Source: UBA8337 sp963932545 (GTDB lineage: Bacteria > Pseudomonadota > Alphaproteobacteria > RS24). Taken from it: 17,027 bases of DNA. Both the position numbers and the translations under genes were made by a program. Shown here in pieces: positions 14,151 through 17,027 of the stretch (positions are counted from its first letter, which is position 1; each line of letters begins with the position of its first letter). The notes beneath the pieces were generated by a model that ran no database searches, had not been told where the DNA came from, and saw only the letters and a list, made by a program, of their open reading frames with translations. The DNA lies in NCBI GenBank assembly GCA_963932545.1, contig CAWVRH010000022.1:1-17027 (forward strand), given 5' to 3'.

Positions 14151-14831
14151 TTACTGTGCCCAGCCGCCGCTAAAGGGTATCGCTTGGCCGACAAAGAAAT
14201 CGCTTTCATTCGACGCCATGAACACCGCGAACATCGCGTCTTCATGGGCTGTCGCCAAGCGTCCGGCAGGCACGCTTTTTAGCAATTCTTGAAACACCGG
14301 CGTCTCGGTAAAAGCTGGCGGGAAGTAAACCGGGTTCTCGACGAAGTTCTGCGCGATTAAATTCATCTGAATATTATGCCCCGCAATTTCAATACCCGTC
14401 GAGCGCACATAGCCAACTTGCGCATGGCGGGCTGAACTATAGGCGGTGATGCCTGCCATGCCTTTGACACCCGTGGCGCTGCCATAGACCAGAATTTTTC
14501 CCTGTCTGCGCGCCACCATTTGCGGCAACACGGCCTTGGTTAAGCGATGCAAAGGATGCACCATGACGTCAAACATTTTCTGCCATGTGTCTTCCGGCAT
14601 TTCGGCTGCTGCCACGCCGAGGTTCGCTGGCGCGGCCAAATTAGCCACCAATACATCCACGGTGCCAACCTCCTCAATCAGGGCGGCGGCGCGCGAAGGC
14701 TCGGTTAAATCAGACGTGTCTGCAATAACCTCCGCCCCCTGCTCGGCAAATACCTCGCAAGTAATAGGCCCCATATAGTCGTCGGCTTGGGTAACCAATA
14801 CCCGTTTATTGGCTAAGCGTTGCTGTGTCAT
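14151..14831 (-). CDS. halohydrin dehalogenase-like protein (SDR-derived)
   Basis: The 226-residue protein has the SDR fold order but not the activity motifs of an NAD(P) dehydrogenase. The usual TGxxxGxG is replaced by TQADDYMG (T14, Y19, G21), which fits T-x4-F/Y-x-G, the halide-pocket motif of halohydrin dehalogenases. The catalytic block GSATGVKGMAGITAYSSARH gives S118-x12-Y131-x3-R135, the Ser-Tyr-Arg triad of that family in place of Ser-Tyr-Lys. The segment NFVENPVYFP (162-171) and the end AGRLATAHEDA...VGQAIPFSGGW resemble HheA-type enzymes from memory. Such enzymes convert vicinal haloalcohols to epoxides plus halide and can open epoxides with small anions. The ATG at 14831 shares one base with the TGA of the upstream GST gene, with GGAGG four bases upstream. 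It is last in a three-gene operon and cytoplasmic. A divergent SDR of other function remains possible. Confidence 0.8.
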   Translation of the reverse strand: MTQQRLANKRVLVTQADDYMGPITCEVFAEQGAEVIADTSDLTEPSRAAALIEEVGTVDVLVANLAAPANLGVAAAEMPEDTWQKMFDVMVHPLHRLTKAVLPQMVARRQGKILVYGSATGVKGMAGITAYSSARHAQVGYVRSTGIEIAGHNIQMNLIAQNFVENPVYFPPAFTETPVFQELLKSVPAGRLATAHEDAMFAVFMASNESDFFVGQAIPFSGGWAQ

Positions 14832-15739
14832 CAAACCTCCAGTGTCATCAAATAGCCTGCGCGGGGGTAATGCACCATCACGTCGCCGACAGCCTCATCA
14901 TGGCGTTTCACCGCCAGTTCATCTGCCGTCACCCAAACAATCTGGCCAAGGGTAACCTCTTGGCCGTAGTCATCTGGCTGAATGCGAACCATGGCACCGA
15001 CAGGCAAAGCCGCATCGTTAAGGGCATCTGCAGGCGGGGTTTCATCTGGCGTCGCATCTCGCGCGATATCCAGAGCCTGCTGCGGGCTGATATCTGAACG
15101 CTCGCCCTCGCCCATATCTTGGATGCGCTGCATCCAAGCCGATAGCTTTGGCAGGCTCTTTACAATTTTCACCATGCTTGGTGCCGCGCCCGTGAAGTTT
15201 ACGACATGAAAAGCCGCAGCATCGGCCAGCGTAAAATCATCGCCCAGTAAAAATGGCGTTGCCGCGAGCTGGCGCTCCAGCAGCAAACAGTCTTGCTGAA
15301 ACTGCGCGATGGAATGCTCAACGGGTGGGCCTGCGCCTGCTCCGGCAGGCTGCATGGCGGCGCGGTCTGCGAGAAAATTTTCTGGCAAAATAGCCAATGC
15401 CTCAAACACCGTCGGCATGGCGGCATGAGAGAACATTCGGTGGTCAGCCCAATCCGCGAGGATGTCGGCCGCGCCCTGTTGATGGGATGGCGTGCAGGGT
15501 GGGCTTGGGTGCAAACGCTCGATGTGACGCAAAATCAGCGTGGTATCGCAATAAATATGCGCCCCGATTTGCAACACTGGAATACGCCGATAGCCGCCCG
15601 TCAGCTGCGTTAAATCAGGCTTGGGGGCTACTACCGGCTGTGCGACGCCGTGCCAAGCCAAGCCTTTATGGGCCAAAACTTTGATCACCTTAATGGAGAA
15701 AGGTGACATCGTGTATTGATGTAAAATTAAGTCAGTCAT
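14831..15739 (-). CDS. glutathione S-transferase family protein with extra C-terminal beta-rich domain
   Basis: The 302-residue protein starts with a thioredoxin-like GST domain (1-80): HQYTMSPFSIKVIKVLAHKGL, the cis-Pro region YRRIPVLQIG, and the glutathione-contact segment YCDTTLILRHIE. A helical GST domain follows (about 90-215), including LERQLAATPFLLGDDFTLAD, a standard motif. After a Pro/Asp/Ala-rich linker comes an extension at about 245-302 (LPVGAMVRIQPDDYGQE, LGQIVWVTADELAVKR, VMVHYPRAGYLM) that looks like a small beta domain and is absent from ordinary GSTs. GAGG is five bases before the ATG. It starts 8 bases after the dioxygenase stop, and its TGA overlaps the next gene's ATG, so the three are translationally linked. 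A glutathione-dependent epoxide-opening or dehalogenating role is suggested by the neighbour, not by this sequence alone. Confidence 0.85.
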   Translation of the reverse strand: MTDLILHQYTMSPFSIKVIKVLAHKGLAWHGVAQPVVAPKPDLTQLTGGYRRIPVLQIGAHIYCDTTLILRHIERLHPSPPCTPSHQQGAADILADWADHRMFSHAAMPTVFEALAILPENFLADRAAMQPAGAGAGPPVEHSIAQFQQDCLLLERQLAATPFLLGDDFTLADAAAFHVVNFTGAAPSMVKIVKSLPKLSAWMQRIQDMGEGERSDISPQQALDIARDATPDETPPADALNDAALPVGAMVRIQPDDYGQEVTLGQIVWVTADELAVKRHDEAVGDVMVHYPRAGYLMTLEV

Positions 15740-15747
15740 AAATACCT

Positions 15748-16584
15748 CTAAGCCGCCGCGTCGAAATAAGGGCGGTCGCCGGCAATGGTCACGCGTTCCA
15801 TCACGCGCACATCTGGGAAATAATCAGAGGCCGCAAAATGTTGGCACGAGCGATTGTCCCAAAATGCCATCGAGCCTTCCTGCCAGCGAAAGCGGCATTG
15901 CAGCTCTGGGTTCCAAGCGGTTTTATATAGCTTGTCCAGCAAGGCCTTACTCTCCGCAGGATCCATATCGACGATATGATCGGTGAAGGCGCCGTTTACA
16001 TAAATCAAACGCTCTTGCGTTTCCGGATGCGTGCGCACCACGGGATGCACCATCGGCGGAAACTTATCGTGCAAATCTTCCGGCGCTTTGCCCAAGCGTT
16101 TGGCGAACACACGCGCAATATCATGCGAGGCCGACAGAGGTTCAATCTTTTCTTTCATCTCATCCGACAAGCCATCATAGGCCATCACCATATTGGTGAA
16201 CAAAGTATCGCCGCCGATTTTTGGCAATTCAATGGCGCGCAAAATAGAACCAAGCGAGGGCGCCGCGCGCCAAGTTACGTCAGAGTGCCACATGTTCTCT
16301 GCGCCGCGCGATTTGGCGCCATGGGCAATGCGTAAAACCTCTGGGTCAGCTTGGTCTTTGGGGGTTGCGGGGTGAATTTCCAGTTCGCCAAATTGGGCGG
16401 CAAACTCAATATGCTGTTCGCGCGTTAAGTCTTGCTCGCGAAAAAACACCACTCGGTGCCTTAGCAAAGCCGCGCGCACTTCTTCTATTAGGGTTGCGTC
16501 AATTTTGGTCAAATCACAGTCCAACAGCTCTGCACCAATGGCTGGCGTCAGGGCCTGCAATCTAAATCTCGAATAATCCGTCAT
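15748..16584 (-). CDS. TauD/TfdA family Fe(II)/2-oxoglutarate-dependent dioxygenase
   Basis: The 278-residue protein is a cytoplasmic non-haem iron dioxygenase that couples decarboxylation of 2-oxoglutarate to hydroxylation and often to loss of a leaving group, as in TauD (taurine) and TfdA (2,4-D). The metal triad is visible: WHSDVTW gives His100 and Asp102, and CQHFA gives His249. The 2-oxoglutarate-binding Arg is in VMERVTIAGDRPYFD (Arg264). The spacing closely follows E. coli TauD. Other family markers are RHRVVFFREQDLT, FGELEIHPATP and HPVVRTHPETQERLIYVN. The ATG at 16584 is chosen because GGGAG lies eight bases upstream; an ATG at 16599 precedes that site and has none of its own. It is the first gene of the operon with the GST and the halohydrin dehalogenase-like gene. 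The substrate is unknown. Confidence 0.93.
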   Translation of the reverse strand: MTDYSRFRLQALTPAIGAELLDCDLTKIDATLIEEVRAALLRHRVVFFREQDLTREQHIEFAAQFGELEIHPATPKDQADPEVLRIAHGAKSRGAENMWHSDVTWRAAPSLGSILRAIELPKIGGDTLFTNMVMAYDGLSDEMKEKIEPLSASHDIARVFAKRLGKAPEDLHDKFPPMVHPVVRTHPETQERLIYVNGAFTDHIVDMDPAESKALLDKLYKTAWNPELQCRFRWQEGSMAFWDNRSCQHFAASDYFPDVRVMERVTIAGDRPYFDAAA

Positions 16585-16592
16585 CGTCGTTT

Positions 16593-16597
16593 CTCCC
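16593..16597 (-). promoter_or_regulatory. ribosome binding site that decides the start of the dioxygenase
   Basis: GGGAG on the minus strand, eight bases before the ATG at 16584 and downstream of the alternative ATG at 16599, so the shorter protein is favoured. Confidence 0.8.
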
Positions 16598-16617
16598 ATT
16601 ACCGCTAATTTGCACAG

Positions 16618-16646
16618 AGTTTGGCGTTTAAAGTATGGGCGGTCAA
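16618..16646 (-). promoter_or_regulatory. candidate promoter of the dioxygenase-GST-dehalogenase operon
   Basis: On the minus strand TTGACC (16646-16641, five of six matches to the -35 consensus) is followed after 17 bases by CAAACT (16623-16618, three of six to the -10 consensus). Transcription would start some 25-30 bases before the ATG at 16584. The -10 is weak, so this is only a candidate. Confidence 0.3.
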
Positions 16647-16700
16647 TCGCAATTGCTGTTATAAACTGGCTATGTTTCCACTCCCTAAAGCGAGAGAAAA

Positions 16701-17027
16701 ATGAGCGTTATTATTATCGGAGCCGGTCAGGCAGGCCTACAAACCATTCTTAGTTTGCGCCAATCTGGCTATACCCAAGCGATTACGCTCATCGGGGATG
16801 AAGCCTATTTGCCGTATCAGCGCCCGCCGCTATCGAAGGCTTATTTGTCCGGCAAAATGGAACGCGATCGCTTGTTCCTCAAGCCCGATAGCTTCTTCTC
16901 AGAAAATGACGTCACCCTCAAACTCGACACCCGCGTCACAAGCCTCGACGCCAGCGCCAAAACGGTAACGCTCGAAAGTGGCTTACAGTTTTTTAAAGAA
17001 AAATTTATTATTCCTGTTGATGATGCA
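16701..17027 (+). CDS. ferredoxin/rubredoxin reductase-type FAD oxidoreductase, N-terminal part (runs off the window)
   Basis: From the ATG at 16701, preceded by GCGAGAG, 109 codons are open to the window edge. The start VIIIGAGQAGLQTILSLRQ is an FAD Rossmann motif, and ITLIGDEAYLPYQRPPLSKA is highly typical of the putidaredoxin/rubredoxin reductase family, which passes electrons from NAD(P)H to a ferredoxin or rubredoxin serving an oxygenase. The gene diverges from the dioxygenase operon with about 116 bases between starts. A 2-oxoglutarate dioxygenase does not need such a reductase, so a link may be only positional. The last 15 or so residues (LQFFKEKFIIPVDDA) do not match the expected strand ending in ATGA/ATGS, and the underlying bases are far more AT-rich than the rest; the end may be chimeric. 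Confidence 0.85.
   Translation, partial: MSVIIIGAGQAGLQTILSLRQSGYTQAITLIGDEAYLPYQRPPLSKAYLSGKMERDRLFLKPDSFFSENDVTLKLDTRVTSLDASAKTVTLESGLQFFKEKFIIPVDDA

Noticed and set aside
14151..14831. Ordinary NAD(P)-dependent short-chain dehydrogenase
   Set aside because: The glycine-rich cofactor motif is missing and the catalytic Lys is Arg; both changes fit halohydrin dehalogenases better.

Overview
The window reads as a piece of chromosome from a Gram-negative bacterium, most likely a free-living alphaproteobacterium and possibly marine. This is inferred from gene content (glutathione-dependent enzymes, an old-yellow-enzyme reductase, a TauD/TfdA dioxygenase, a SulP transporter, a penicillin-acylase-type hydrolase), strong AGGAG-type ribosome binding sites and a moderately GC-rich composition. 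I see no rRNA, tRNA, CRISPR array, transposase or phage gene, and no gene-free stretch longer than about 300 bases. The window starts inside one gene and ends inside another.

Left part (1-6107, all minus strand): the N-terminus of a secreted protein, an iron-alcohol-dehydrogenase/maleylacetate-reductase-like enzyme, a small membrane-anchored protein, an alpha/beta hydrolase broken by a one-base frameshift, an exported SOUL-type haem-binding protein, an old-yellow-enzyme family flavin reductase and a renalase-like FAD amine oxidoreductase. The stretch from about 1550 to 3900 is visibly more AT-rich than its flanks.

Middle part (6303-13872): a plus-strand pair (a membrane-anchored protein resembling DUF1330 dimeric barrels, and a long glutathione S-transferase-like protein) converges on a SulP anion transporter at a perfect 13-bp hairpin that holds both stop codons. 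Then come a YhiN-type flavoprotein (minus), a divergent periplasmic penicillin/acyl-homoserine-lactone acylase family enzyme (plus), and an O6-alkylguanine-DNA alkyltransferase (minus). The last two share a TTAA stop overlap.

Right part (13972-17027): this is the most interesting region. Three tightly packed minus-strand genes, a TauD/TfdA-type Fe(II)/2-oxoglutarate dioxygenase, a glutathione S-transferase with an extra C-terminal domain, and an SDR-derived protein, look like one operon. The SDR-like protein lacks the dinucleotide-binding glycine motif and carries both motifs that define halohydrin dehalogenases (T-x4-F/Y-x-G and S-x12-Y-x3-R). The operon could oxidise a halogenated or otherwise leaving-group-bearing substrate, close it to an epoxide with halide release, and open the epoxide with glutathione. 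That pathway is inferred; the motif matches are seen directly. A ferredoxin/rubredoxin reductase-type gene diverges from this operon and runs off the window, its last 45 or so bases being oddly AT-rich. A possible 56-residue single-pass membrane protein sits just beyond the operon's 3' end.
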